Positions 17,416-26,779 of a stretch of 64,000 bases of DNA are shown one piece after another (within the stretch, counting starts at the first letter, position 1; every line of letters begins with the position of its first letter). The stretch lies in assembly GCA_013289045.1 (NCBI GenBank), contig JABDAU010000001.1, forward strand, positions 60,155-124,154. Direction: 5' to 3'. The position numbers and the translations under genes were made by a program. This DNA is from Bacteroidota bacterium (GTDB lineage: Bacteria; Bacteroidota; Bacteroidia; Sphingobacteriales; Sphingobacteriaceae). The notes beneath the pieces were generated by a model. That model saw only the letters and a program-made list of their open reading frames with translations. It made no database searches and was not told where the DNA came from.

Positions 17416-18557
17416 TGATCGTAGTTATTGCTGACGATCTCACCGGCGCTGCCGAAATCGGCGGCATTGGGCTTCGGTATGGTTTGAAGGCTGAGATCGT
17501 TACGCATATCCCTAAGACTTCGTCAGCCGATCTGCTTATTATTTCTACTGACACTCGCTCAATGCCCGAAAAACAGGCGTTGGAAATAACAAAGGCAGTT
17601 TCAGAAGCGATCCGCGACATCAATCCATCCGTAATTTTTAAGAAAATTGATTCGGTAATGCGCGGGCATATCATTCCCGAGCTTAACCTGCATTTACAAA
17701 TATTGGGCAAAAGCAAAGCATTGTTGGTTCCTGCCAATCCTGGTTTCGGTCGTAAGTTAACCGGCGGCAAGTATTATGTAAACGATCGTTTGATACACGA
17801 AACGCCTTTCATGCATGATCCGGAGTTCCCGGTAAAAGGCCCTCATCCGCATGAAATGTTGAGGGTTGATGAAAGTGACATTACGGTACTTACACACGGT
17901 GAAGAATTACCCTCAACAGGCATTATTGTTGGTGAAACAGCAACACATCATGAACTTTCAGCCTGGATAAAAAAAGCAAATGATGATACGCTTCTGGCAG
18001 GAGGTGCAGGTTTGTTCATTGCCTTACTGGAAGACAGGCAGTTACAAAACGCAAATCAAAACAGCGACGAACCTTTACAGGAACCCGCGTTATTCGTTTG
18101 CGGAACCACGCATGATAAAAGCCGCTCGAAAATAAAGCAGATAAAAACGGAGGCAGGCCCGGTAAGCTACATGCCTTATCATATCATCTCGTACGCTACC
18201 GAAACGGGTTTTGAAACCTGGGCGGATGAGATCGTATCTTTATTGGAAAGAAATAAAAAAGCTATTATTGCCATTGATGAATCCATGACGGCCAACAGCA
18301 AGGTCACTGCTGCTGATCTTCGGGAGAAAAAGGCCATGGTAGTTGCCGTGGTTTTACAAAAAACACTAATAAAAGAGCTTTTGATAGAAGGCGGATCAAC
18401 TGCCGCCGCAATTATAAACCAATTGAATTTTAACAGGTTTTTCCCTGTCAGCGAACCCGGTGCGGGCGTTATTAAGATGAATGTCGCAAACAGCGACCTG
18501 CTTTTAACGCTTAAACCCGGCAGCTACGACTGGCCGGCAAATACCTGGACGTTTTAA
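17415..18557 (+). CDS. Four-carbon acid sugar kinase family (DUF1537)
   Basis: A 380-residue kinase. The N-terminal domain begins VIADDLTGAAEIGGIGLRYG and has IFKKIDSVMRGHIIPEL (substrate binding); the C-terminal nucleotide-binding domain has VVAVVLQKTLIKELLIEGGSTAAAI and ends with GAGVIKMN...LLLTLKPGSYD. Characterised members phosphorylate D- or L-threonate, D-erythronate, L-erythrulonate-type acids, or 3-oxo-isoapionate. Start ATG shares one base with the PdxA stop, indicating tight coupling. The pair would convert an imported four-carbon acid to a triose phosphate; the acid itself is not identified by sequence. Confidence 0.87.
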   Translation: MIVVIADDLTGAAEIGGIGLRYGLKAEIVTHIPKTSSADLLIISTDTRSMPEKQALEITKAVSEAIRDINPSVIFKKIDSVMRGHIIPELNLHLQILGKSKALLVPANPGFGRKLTGGKYYVNDRLIHETPFMHDPEFPVKGPHPHEMLRVDESDITVLTHGEELPSTGIIVGETATHHELSAWIKKANDDTLLAGGAGLFIALLEDRQLQNANQNSDEPLQEPALFVCGTTHDKSRSKIKQIKTEAGPVSYMPYHIISYATETGFETWADEIVSLLERNKKAIIAIDESMTANSKVTAADLREKKAMVVAVVLQKTLIKELLIEGGSTAAAIINQLNFNRFFPVSEPGAGVIKMNVANSDLLLTLKPGSYDWPANTWTF

Positions 18558-18575
18558 TAAACCACTACCGAAACT

Positions 18576-20132
18576 ATGGGCAGCGCGCACCTGCAAATTC
18601 CCGACTATCTAATTATCGCCGCATTTTTGCTGATGACGGTGTACTTCGGGCTGCGTTTTGCGCGCAAACAAAACTCAACACAGGAATACTTCGCAGCCAA
18701 TGGTAAGATCCCTTCATGGGCCATCGGTTTTTCTATCCTCTCCACACTCATCAGTAGTGTAACCTTCCTTGCCTACCCCGGTGAAGGTTATACTTCCAAT
18801 TGGATATTATTGGTGCAGGGGCTGATGGTGCCCATCGTGCTGATCTCCATGATCTGGTTCATCGTGCCGCTGTATCGCAGGGTGATCGGGCTGAGCACTT
18901 ATGAATACTTCGAAAAGCGCTTCGGCCTGTTTGCACGATATTACAGCTCGCTCGGCTTTGTGCTCACGCATTTTTCAAAAATGGGTACGGTGTTCTTCCT
19001 GCTGGCGCTGGCACTTTCAAATATGACGGGGGTAAATACGCTGGTGATCATTGCCATCATTGGCGTAGTCATCATTATTCTTGCATTGCTTGGTGGCATT
19101 GAGGCGGTGATCTGGCTTGATGTGATACAGGGCTTTATGCTTTTCGGATGCGGTGTCGCCTGTCTGGTATTTATCCTATATAGCGTAAAAGGCGGTCCCG
19201 CCGAGGTTTGGCATATCGCAAAAGCAAACCATCACACAGGTTTTGGGCCTTATACTTTGAACCTTACCAAGCTTACTTTTATCGTAATGGCGCTGAATGG
19301 CCTATTTTATGGCGTACAAAAGTATGGTACAGACCAAACCATTGTACAGCGTTACCTTACCGCTAAGACCGACAAGTCTGCCATCCGTGCGTCGTTGATG
19401 GGTGTGTTTTTATTGGTGCCCGTTTGGGCATTGTTCATGTTTATCGGCACTGCCCTTTTTGTTTATTACAGGCAAAATCCATTGCCGGCAGGCATTCGTG
19501 CTGATGCCATATTCCCGCACTTTATTGTCAGTAATTTGCCTACGGGAGTTGTTGGTTTAATCATCGCTTCGCTGGTTTCGGCAGGTGTATGTAGTTTGGG
19601 CGCCGACCTCAATTGCCTGGCGGCTGTCGGTGTGCAGGATTATTACAAACGCTTTTATCCGCATGCTTCAGATGCGGCAAGCTTGCGCGTTGGCAGATGG
19701 ATCGTATTATTCGCGGGAATAGCCTCATTGCTCATAGCTGCTTTGTATCTCACAGCCGGCGAAGGTGGCGTTTTAGATATCGTGTTTACGCTTTATGCGA
19801 TCTTTTCAGGTGGTATTGCTGGGATATTTTTGCTGGGCTTATTCAGCTCGCGGGCGAATAAACAAGGGGTAACTATTGGCATTATCGCCTGCATATTGTT
19901 CACCGCCTGGGCATTTCTTACTTCAACAAAAATTGGTATTGGTAAAGAAAAATACATATTGCTTGACCTGGGTATTTATAACTTTAAGCAAAATAAACTG
20001 ATGCTAGGCGTTTATAGCCATTTGGTGGTAATCGTAGTGGGATATATCGCCAGCCTTTTCTTCCCTAAACCCAATATCAGCAAAAAATTGCTTTACAGTG
20101 GCTGGCGCGAAACTAAGAAAGAAGTTGATTAG
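18576..20132 (+). CDS. Sodium:solute symporter (SSS family)
   Basis: A 518-residue inner-membrane protein with about 13 hydrophobic segments. It begins with the SSS pattern DYLIIAAFLLMTVYFGLRFARKQNSTQEYFAANGKIPSWAIGFS and keeps LISSVTFLAYPGEGY, corresponding to the sodium-site helix, and GTDQTIVQRYLTAKT. The family imports sugars, sugar acids and carboxylates with Na+. As the last gene of the operon, 18 bp after the kinase, it probably imports the sugar acid acted on by the upstream enzymes. Confidence 0.88.
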   Translation: MGSAHLQIPDYLIIAAFLLMTVYFGLRFARKQNSTQEYFAANGKIPSWAIGFSILSTLISSVTFLAYPGEGYTSNWILLVQGLMVPIVLISMIWFIVPLYRRVIGLSTYEYFEKRFGLFARYYSSLGFVLTHFSKMGTVFFLLALALSNMTGVNTLVIIAIIGVVIIILALLGGIEAVIWLDVIQGFMLFGCGVACLVFILYSVKGGPAEVWHIAKANHHTGFGPYTLNLTKLTFIVMALNGLFYGVQKYGTDQTIVQRYLTAKTDKSAIRASLMGVFLLVPVWALFMFIGTALFVYYRQNPLPAGIRADAIFPHFIVSNLPTGVVGLIIASLVSAGVCSLGADLNCLAAVGVQDYYKRFYPHASDAASLRVGRWIVLFAGIASLLIAALYLTAGEGGVLDIVFTLYAIFSGGIAGIFLLGLFSSRANKQGVTIGIIACILFTAWAFLTSTKIGIGKEKYILLDLGIYNFKQNKLMLGVYSHLVVIVVGYIASLFFPKPNISKKLLYSGWRETKKEVD

Positions 20133-20258
20133 GTGAGTGGTTGATTGAGTCAGTAGTTAAAGGAATTGGTTAATTAAGTGAGCGGTTGATTAAGTGAGTA
20201 GTTAAAAAAACATGTCCTAACCAACTACTCACTTAATCAACCCAATCAACTACTCACC
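20133..20258. repeat. Intergenic inverted repeat built from GTGAGTAGTTGATT units
   Basis: A 20-bp perfect stem (GGTTGATTAAGTGAGTAGTT at 20184-20203 with its complement at 20223-20242) encloses a 19-nt loop. Further copies of the unit flank it on both sides (20133-20158 and 20245-20258). It starts directly after the symporter stop codon and may end its transcript. The rest of the 326-bp gap to 20459 is AT-rich and should carry the promoter of the next operon; TAGTTTTG at 20368-20375 fits the -7 box but no matching -33 is seen. Confidence 0.7.
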
Positions 20259-20458
20259 CTCCGTTATTATGAATATTTCCACACTTTTCTAATTCACATC
20301 AGTTATCCATGATAATATATTATAATATCATGATAACCTATCATTACAAAAAGCCTGCTTATTGCGATAGTTTTGGTTCATAACATGATAGTTACGCCGG
20401 GGCTTCATCCCGCTTAATTATCCTTCTGTATAAACCATAATAAGCAATATATACCCAA

Positions 20459-21865
20459 ATGAATAACAAGGTAAGTTTAGGCGTTATCATAGGCAATCGC
20501 GATTTTTTCCCCGACAGGCTGGTATCTGAAGCACGGGCGGATATCCTCGCACTGTTCGATAAGCTAAACCTCAACCCCATCATGCTGGATGAAAGCCAGT
20601 CGAAACTTGGCGGCGTAGAAACTTTTAAAGATGCGCAGCGTTGCGCTGAACTGTTCAGGAAACACCAGGACGAGATAAGCGGCATACTGGTTATCCTGCC
20701 AAACTTCGGCGATGAAAAAGGCGTAGCCGAAACCATTCAATTATCAGGCCTGAAAGTCCCTGTGTTGATCCAGGCTTACCCTGACGATCTGAATAAACTC
20801 GATGTTGCCCGTCGCCGTGATTCATGGTGCGGCAAGATATCAGTTTGCAATAACCTGTATCAATTCGGTATAAAATATACACTGACAGCCGCCCACGTGA
20901 TCCATCCATCACAACCGGAATTTGAAGGCGAGCTAAAAAACTTCCTGGCCGTTTGCCGTGTGGTAAAAGGCCTGCGCAAAGTACGTATCGGCGCAGTCGG
21001 CGCCAGGCCGGGCGCTTTCAATACAGTCCGCTACAGCGAGAAGATACTACAGCGTAACGGTATATCAGTAACGACAGTCGATCTATCTGAAATCCTCGGC
21101 AACGCCAACAAACTCACAAAAGATGATGCCGCCGTTAAAGCGCATCTCGATAAAATATTAGCCTACGCGCCAAAAGGAAAAACGCCGGATGAGGCGCTGA
21201 TCCAGATCGCCAAACTCGACGTGGTACTCAACCAGTTTATGGAAGACCACGCACTGGATGCAACGGCCATACAATGCTGGACATCGCTTCAGCAGAATTT
21301 CGGCTGCAACGTGTGTACCAGCATGAGCATAATGAGCGAAAACATGCTGCCAAGCGCGTGCGAGGTGGATGTTACCGGTACGCTTACCATGTATGCCATG
21401 CAGCTGGCCTCCGGTTCACCAAGTGCGCTGGTAGATTGGAATAATAACTATGCCGACGACGAGAATAAATGCGTGCTGTTCCACTGTGGTAACTGGGCAA
21501 AATCATTCCTGCCGGATATCGAGATCAGCAACGCCCCTATCCTCGGCACAACCGTTGGCGTTGAAAATACTTACGGCGCACTGGACGGCCGCACGCCTGC
21601 ATCGCCGTTGACTTACGGACGTATCAGCACCGACGACCCTAAAGGAATCATTAAAGTTTACATCGGTGAAGGCGAGCTGACCGACGATGCACTGAACACT
21701 TTCGGTAACCGCGCCGTTGCGCAAATACCCGACCTGCAGGGCCTGATGCAATACGTTTGCCGCAACGGCTTTGAACACCACGTGGTAATGAACGCCTCTA
21801 AATCTGCCGCTGTATTGAAAGAAGCATTGGGCAATTACATGGACTGGGAAGTTTACCACCATTAA
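20459..21865 (+). CDS. L-fucose/L-arabinose isomerase-family protein; candidate D-apiose isomerase
   Basis: A 468-residue cytoplasmic protein of the fucose/arabinose isomerase fold. It starts with a short Rossmann-like domain (SLGVIIGNRDFFPDRL), has DALDATAIQCWTSLQQNFGC-like central text (HALDATAIQCWTSL) and a metal-site region MLPSACEVDVTGTLTMYAMQLASG, in which the Glu and Asp match the manganese ligands of FucI. It is not a standard FucI (about 590 aa) and no fuculose genes are nearby. Followed 5 bp later by a split transketolase, then an ABC importer and FGGY kinase; this is the gene content described for the transketolase route of D-apiose catabolism (isomerase, kinase, AptA/AptB). Family assignment is firm; apiose as substrate is inference. 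Confidence 0.8.
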   Translation: MNNKVSLGVIIGNRDFFPDRLVSEARADILALFDKLNLNPIMLDESQSKLGGVETFKDAQRCAELFRKHQDEISGILVILPNFGDEKGVAETIQLSGLKVPVLIQAYPDDLNKLDVARRRDSWCGKISVCNNLYQFGIKYTLTAAHVIHPSQPEFEGELKNFLAVCRVVKGLRKVRIGAVGARPGAFNTVRYSEKILQRNGISVTTVDLSEILGNANKLTKDDAAVKAHLDKILAYAPKGKTPDEALIQIAKLDVVLNQFMEDHALDATAIQCWTSLQQNFGCNVCTSMSIMSENMLPSACEVDVTGTLTMYAMQLASGSPSALVDWNNNYADDENKCVLFHCGNWAKSFLPDIEISNAPILGTTVGVENTYGALDGRTPASPLTYGRISTDDPKGIIKVYIGEGELTDDALNTFGNRAVAQIPDLQGLMQYVCRNGFEHHVVMNASKSAAVLKEALGNYMDWEVYHH

Positions 21866-21870
21866 AATTT

Positions 21871-22698
21871 ATGGCGATGACTGAAAAAGAATTGAAAGAA
21901 AAGTCGGTAACCTATCGCAAAAAGATACTGAAATACATTGTCGGCGCAAAGGCCGGGCATACGGGCGGCAGCTTGTCGTGCATTGATGTGCTGAACGTGT
22001 TGTATAACGAGGTGATGAATGTCGGTCCGGAAAATTTCACTTCGCCCGACAGGGACAGGTACATCCAGAGCAAAGGTCATTGCGTGGAAGCTTTGTTTGT
22101 GGTATTAGCTGATAAAGGCTTTTTCCCGGAGGACGACCTGAATACGCTTTGCAAATATAAATCGCATTACATAGGTCACCCGACTAAAAAAGTACATGGC
22201 GTTGAGCAAAATACCGGGGCATTGGGGCATGGTTTGCCGATAGCTGTGGGCACAGCCATTGCCGCAAAGCTGGATAAAAAAGATTTTAAAGTTTATACGC
22301 TGATGGGTGATGGTGAATTGCCGGAAGGCTCTAACTGGGAGGCCGCATTGACAGCTTCACATTATAAGCTGGATAACCTTTGCGCCATTGTAGATAAAAA
22401 CACCCTGCAAATAACCGGCCCAACAGCTGACGTATGCAATACCGATCCGCTGGATGAAAAGTTTGAAAGTTTTGGCTGGGCAGTAAAGCATGTTGATGGC
22501 AATGATGTAAAAGCGTTGAAAGAAGTTTTTGAAAGCATGCCTTTCGAACCGGGCAAGCCTAACCTCGTGATCGCTCATACGATCAAAGGCAAAGGCGTAA
22601 GCTTTATGGAAAATAGTGTAAAATGGCACCATGGCGTCCCCGACAAGGAACAATATGAAACCGCCATTAACGAATTGGATAACCTTGTATTGAATTAA
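21871..22698 (+). CDS. Transketolase N-terminal subunit (split transketolase; AptA-like candidate)
   Basis: A 275-residue thiamine-diphosphate-binding subunit. KAGHTGGSLSCIDVLNVLYNEVM and SKGHCVEALFVVLADKG are the transketolase N-terminal motifs; GDGELPEGSNWEAALTAS is the TPP/Mg2+ motif (GDG...N). The protein ends where a full-length enzyme would continue into the Pyr domain, which is encoded by the next gene. Split transketolases are a normal form and here the two halves are separate intact genes, not a frameshift. In this operon it may act on apulose 4-phosphate, moving a two-carbon unit to glyceraldehyde 3-phosphate. Confidence 0.87.
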   Translation: MAMTEKELKEKSVTYRKKILKYIVGAKAGHTGGSLSCIDVLNVLYNEVMNVGPENFTSPDRDRYIQSKGHCVEALFVVLADKGFFPEDDLNTLCKYKSHYIGHPTKKVHGVEQNTGALGHGLPIAVGTAIAAKLDKKDFKVYTLMGDGELPEGSNWEAALTASHYKLDNLCAIVDKNTLQITGPTADVCNTDPLDEKFESFGWAVKHVDGNDVKALKEVFESMPFEPGKPNLVIAHTIKGKGVSFMENSVKWHHGVPDKEQYETAINELDNLVLN

Positions 22699-22700
22699 TT

Positions 22701-23669
22701 GTGGGAGCAGTTACAGAAACCGGCGCCGCCAACGGCAAACCAAACCAGGACGTATTCGCGGCCACTTTGCTTGAACTGGCAAAGGCCGACAGGAACATCG
22801 TAGCCATAACCAGCGATTCACGCGGATCGGGTAAATTGGTTACTTACGGACAGGAATTGCCTGCGCAGATCGTGGAGATCGGCATTGCCGAGCAGAATCT
22901 GGTTGGCGTTGCTGCCGGGCTGGCCTCGGCAGGTAAAAAATCGTTTGCCGTATCCCCTGCCTGCTTTTTAACAGCAAGGGCTTTGGAGCAGATCAAAAAT
23001 GATGTGGCGTATTCTGATAACCCGGTAAGGTTGGTGGGCATAAGCGCTGGTGTGAGTTACGGCGCTTTGGGAACAACGCATCACAGCCTGCATGATTTTG
23101 CAGTGCTACGCGCCATCAACAATATCAGTATCATAGTTCCTGCTGATAATTATGAAACCAGCGAGGCGGTAAAATTCGCCGTAAAATATAACAAGCCGGT
23201 CTACCTGCGCTTCGGCAAAAAACCGATGCCATTGCTAACGGAAGACCCAAATAACAAATTTGAATTAGGCAAAGGCCGCGTAATACGCGAGGGTGCAGAT
23301 ATTGCCATCATCGCCAACGGCGAAACTGTTTACCCGGCATTGAAAGCCGCTGAATTGCTGGCAGAGAACGGTATTGAAGCAACTGTAGTGAGCATGCATA
23401 CCATCAAGCCGCTGGATAATGAACTGGTGCTAGCCTTAGCCGAAAAAACAGGGGCCATCGTAACTGTTGAAGAACACAGCGTGAATGGCGGCCTGGGTGA
23501 AGCGTGCGCTTCTTTATTAATACAGCACGGCTACAGTAAACCATTTAAGATAATGGGCATACCGGATGAATATACCGTTACCGGCTCGCAGGTTGAGATA
23601 TTGAACCATTACGGCATATCGGCAGAGGGTATCTCTGCTGCGGTGACCGGGATGCTGAAAACCATATAA
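22701..23669 (+). CDS. Transketolase C-terminal subunit (split transketolase; AptB-like candidate)
   Basis: A 322-residue subunit with the Pyr domain (residues about 10-175, with IVEIGIAEQNLVGVAAGLASAGKKSF, catalytic Glu) and the C-terminal domain (IAIIANGETVYPALKAAELL, VVSMHTIKPLD, TVEEHSVNGGLGEACASLL). The start is a GTG 2 bp after the stop of the N-terminal subunit, so the halves should be made in equal amounts by coupling. Together they form one transketolase-type enzyme in the cytoplasm. Confidence 0.87.
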   Translation: MGAVTETGAANGKPNQDVFAATLLELAKADRNIVAITSDSRGSGKLVTYGQELPAQIVEIGIAEQNLVGVAAGLASAGKKSFAVSPACFLTARALEQIKNDVAYSDNPVRLVGISAGVSYGALGTTHHSLHDFAVLRAINNISIIVPADNYETSEAVKFAVKYNKPVYLRFGKKPMPLLTEDPNNKFELGKGRVIREGADIAIIANGETVYPALKAAELLAENGIEATVVSMHTIKPLDNELVLALAEKTGAIVTVEEHSVNGGLGEACASLLIQHGYSKPFKIMGIPDEYTVTGSQVEILNHYGISAEGISAAVTGMLKTI

Positions 23670-23692
23670 CCGATTATTAAACCACCATAGGG

Positions 23693-24625
23693 ATGAAACG
23701 CCTGGGCATAATTTTCCTGTTGCTATTGACGATCACTGCGTGTAAGGATCGCAACGGCGGCTCGCGCAAAAAAATGGCGGTGATCGTTTCTACCCTAAAC
23801 AATCCCTGGTTCGTTTTTCTCGCACAAACAGCTGCCGCACAGGCTGAAAGTTTGGGTTATGATGCCAAGATCTTCGATTCTCAAAACAACACCGCTTTGG
23901 AGAGCGATAACTTCGATAACGCCATTGCATCGGGCTATAACGCTATTTTGTTTAATCCTACAGATGCCAACGGATCAGTAGCAAACGTAGTGAAAGCGAA
24001 AAAAGCCGGTGTACCTGTTTTTTGTATGGACAGGGAAGTGAACTCACCCAATGCGGCTACGTCGCAGATCTTGTCCGACAGCTATTCTGGTTGTGTTGAT
24101 CTCGCCAAATACTTCGTTCAAACGCTTCACAAAAAAGGCAATTATGTAGAGATCCTCGGCATTGTGGCCGACAATAATACATGGAACCGCTCCAAAGGAT
24201 TTCACAGTTTGGTGGATTATTATCCCGGTTTGAAAATGGTAGCGCAGCAAAGCGCTGATTTCGATCGCAATAAAGCCATGGAAGTAATGGAGTCTATCCT
24301 GCAGGCGCACCCGGACATCGACGCGGTATTTTGCGGCAACGATGCTATGGCCAGCGGTGCTTACCAGGCATTGGTTGGTGCAGGCAAAGCGGAGCACGTG
24401 AAAGTGTTTGGTTTTGATGGCGCATCTGATGTGATCGAAGCTATTAAGGACAAAAAGATTTCCGCTACCTGCATGCAGTTCCCAAAAGTGATGGCGCAAA
24501 CAGCCGCAAACTACGCCGACGAATATTTTAAAGGCAAACGTGATTTCCCGCGAAAGATACAGGTCGCTGCGGAACTGGTGACCAACAATAACATTGGCGA
24601 TTATATAGCATTTGGCAAAAAATAA
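23693..24625 (+). CDS. Ribose-type sugar-binding lipoprotein of an ABC importer
   Basis: A 310-residue substrate-binding protein. The signal sequence ends in a lipobox (LLLLTITAC, Cys17), so it should be lipid-anchored. The mature part is a periplasmic-binding type 1 fold like Rbs[76 protein letters not shown] and [25 protein letters not shown]. It delivers a pentose-like sugar to the permease/ATPase encoded downstream. Sugar specificity is unknown; D-apiose is proposed from the operon. Confidence 0.87.
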   Translation: MKRLGIIFLLLLTITACKDRNGGSRKKMAVIVSTLNNPWFVFLAQTAAAQAESLGYDAKIFDSQNNTALESDNFDNAIASGYNAILFNPTDANGSVANVVKAKKAGVPVFCMDREVNSPNAATSQILSDSYSGCVDLAKYFVQTLHKKGNYVEILGIVADNNTWNRSKGFHSLVDYYPGLKMVAQQSADFDRNKAMEVMESILQAHPDIDAVFCGNDAMASGAYQALVGAGKAEHVKVFGFDGASDVIEAIKDKKISATCMQFPKVMAQTAANYADEYFKGKRDFPRKIQVAAELVTNNNIGDYIAFGKK

Positions 24626-24631
24626 TCAGGC

Positions 24632-25252
24632 ATGGCAAAGAAACTGGTAAAATATGCGGTTGTCACAATTATATGCCTGTTGCTGGCTTATAATTCGGTG
24701 TATTTTAAAAAGCTGAGCGATGTAAATGCAGCCAACAAAAGCTTCAACGCAACCGAGTACGCCCAAAATTACCTCGACCAAAAACTAATACCATCTATAG
24801 GCAAAATGCCGTCGACCGATACCCTCCTTAACCTTATCAAGACTAATCCATCAGCTACATTCGATAAGTTTTCGCACGCAATGGATATTGGTAACATCCG
24901 CTATTTTATAACCAAAGGCAGCGGCATAATTACCGGTTTAGACGAAGCCGATGTGTATATCACTACTCCTGCACATCAAAACATCCGCATCGCTACCGAA
25001 TATGTATTTGGCAATGCACTACGCGATGCACCGGGTATAATCAACATTAACGATTTCACCAATTCGGGCGATCTGAATAATGTTTCATCCGAGCTCAACA
25101 AGATCATTCGTAGCAAAGTATTGCCGCCGTTTAAAAGTTCGGTAAAGAAAGGCGACCAGATAGAATACGCTGGGGCTTTTGAGTTGAACCGCCAGCATCT
25201 GAATACCGATAGCGTTGAGGTAATTCCTTTTTACCTGAAAATTAAAAGGTAA
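24632..25252 (+). CDS. DUF2291-family membrane-anchored periplasmic protein
   Basis: A 206-residue protein with one N-terminal membrane segment (KYAVVTIICLLLAYNSVYF) and a periplasmic part rich in polar residues. FNATEYAQNYLDQKLIPS and the C-terminal GAFELNRQHLNTDSVEVIPFYLKI match the DUF2291 pattern as I remember it. Such proteins are repeatedly found inside sugar ABC operons, as here between the binding protein (6 bp) and the ATPase (5 bp). Function is unknown; an accessory or assembly role for the importer is a guess. Confidence 0.7.
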   Translation: MAKKLVKYAVVTIICLLLAYNSVYFKKLSDVNAANKSFNATEYAQNYLDQKLIPSIGKMPSTDTLLNLIKTNPSATFDKFSHAMDIGNIRYFITKGSGIITGLDEADVYITTPAHQNIRIATEYVFGNALRDAPGIININDFTNSGDLNNVSSELNKIIRSKVLPPFKSSVKKGDQIEYAGAFELNRQHLNTDSVEVIPFYLKIKR

Positions 25253-25257
25253 CCGGC

Positions 25258-26769
25258 ATGTTGGTAGCAGAAAACATAGGCAAAAAATTTTCAGGCGTTG
25301 TGGCGCTGGAGAATGTGAGCATGGAACTGCTGGCCGGGCGTGTTACTGCCATCCTTGGTGAGAACGGCGCGGGAAAATCAACCCTGATGAAAATACTTTC
25401 GGGCGTGTATGACGAATACGAAGGCCGGATCGTTTTTAAAGGTGAAACCGTAAAGTTCAAAAACCCTATCGATGCGCAGAATGCGGGTATAGCCATCATA
25501 CACCAGGAATTGAACCTCGTCCCCTATCTCAGCATAACTGAAAACCTGTTTTTAGGCCGGGAGATCACCAATGCTTTCGGAATGCTTAATCGCAAAGCGA
25601 TGCGGGCAAAAACCACGGAGTTGCTGATAAAATTGCGACTTAACGTCGATCCGGATAGCCTGGTTGCCGATCTGCGTGTTGGCCAGCAACAGGTGGTTGA
25701 AATTGCCAAAGCCTTACTTTGCGATGCCGAAATGATCATTATGGACGAACCTACTTCCGCTATTACCGAAAGCGAGGTTGAGGTATTATTCGGGATCATT
25801 GCTGAGTTGAAAAGTGAAAATAAAGCAATCGTTTATATTTCCCACAAGCTCAACGAGCTGTTTAAAATAGCCGACGATTACGTAGTGATGCGTGATGGCC
25901 GGAAGATAGAAAACGGCAGCATGGCGGGTATGACGCAGGATCAGCTCATCCATAAGATGGTTGGTCGCGAGATCAATATCGCCCGCAAAGGTGAAGGGCA
26001 AGGGCAAGTTGCTAAAAAACTACTGCTGAGTGTAAAAGACGTATGCCTCGTCAAAGCAGGCGACAAAAATAAAAAGACACTTGATAACATATCGTTTGAC
26101 CTATATAGCGGCGAAGTGCTGGGTATTTTCGGGTTGATGGGCGCAGGCCGTACGGAACTGATGGAAACATTACTGGGTGTGCATCCGGGTTTGATGACGG
26201 GCAAGATCAGCATCGAAAATACGGAGTTGAATATACGTTCGGCTACCGAAGCTATCAATTCAGGTATTGTGTTGGTACCGGAAGACCGGAAGAAACACGG
26301 CCTGGTGCTGAATATGGATATCAAGAACAACATCAGCCTGAGTAACCTGCAGGAGACTAAAAGCCTGGGCGTGCTGGATAAAGGCAAAGAGCAAAAACTG
26401 GCCGAAAAATATGTAAACGCGCTGAAGATCAAATGCTCATCAGCCGGGCAAACGGTAAAAAATCTGAGCGGCGGCAACCAGCAAAAGGTGGTATTAGCCA
26501 AGTGCCTTGCTACCAAACCAAAGGTATTGATGCTGGACGAGCCTACCCGTGGTATCGACATCAATGCTAAAAATGAAATTTACAAACTGATCATCGAACT
26601 GGCGGCGGAAGGCATGGGCATCATTATGGTATCGTCGGAATTGCCGGAGATACTGGCCATATCCGACCGCGTACTCGTGATGGCCGATGGCGCCATCAGG
26701 GCCGAAATGAACATAAGCGACGCAACTGAAGATAATATACTGAAAGCGGCTATTCCCGGCGCTATTTAA
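25258..26769 (+). CDS. Sugar ABC transporter ATPase (RbsA-type, two ABC domains)
   Basis: A 503-residue ATPase with tandem nucleotide-binding domains. The first (about 1-240) has Walker A GENGAGKST, signature-like LRVGQQQVVEIAKAL and Walker B MIIMDEPTS. The second (about 250-500) has the degenerate Walker A GLMGAGRTELMETLLG typical of RbsA second domains, signature LSGGNQQKVVLAKCL and Walker B VLMLDEPTRGID. It powers import through the permease encoded 10 bp downstream. Confidence 0.92.
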   Translation: MLVAENIGKKFSGVVALENVSMELLAGRVTAILGENGAGKSTLMKILSGVYDEYEGRIVFKGETVKFKNPIDAQNAGIAIIHQELNLVPYLSITENLFLGREITNAFGMLNRKAMRAKTTELLIKLRLNVDPDSLVADLRVGQQQVVEIAKALLCDAEMIIMDEPTSAITESEVEVLFGIIAELKSENKAIVYISHKLNELFKIADDYVVMRDGRKIENGSMAGMTQDQLIHKMVGREINIARKGEGQGQVAKKLLLSVKDVCLVKAGDKNKKTLDNISFDLYSGEVLGIFGLMGAGRTELMETLLGVHPGLMTGKISIENTELNIRSATEAINSGIVLVPEDRKKHGLVLNMDIKNNISLSNLQETKSLGVLDKGKEQKLAEKYVNALKIKCSSAGQTVKNLSGGNQQKVVLAKCLATKPKVLMLDEPTRGIDINAKNEIYKLIIELAAEGMGIIMVSSELPEILAISDRVLVMADGAIRAEMNISDATEDNILKAAIPGAI

Positions 26770-26779
26770 CTTATAACGA

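Noticed and set aside
21871..23669. Two adjacent transketolase pieces as a frameshifted single gene
   Set aside because: Each piece is a complete domain set with its own start, 2 bp apart, in the form of natural two-subunit transketolases; no broken motif at the junction.
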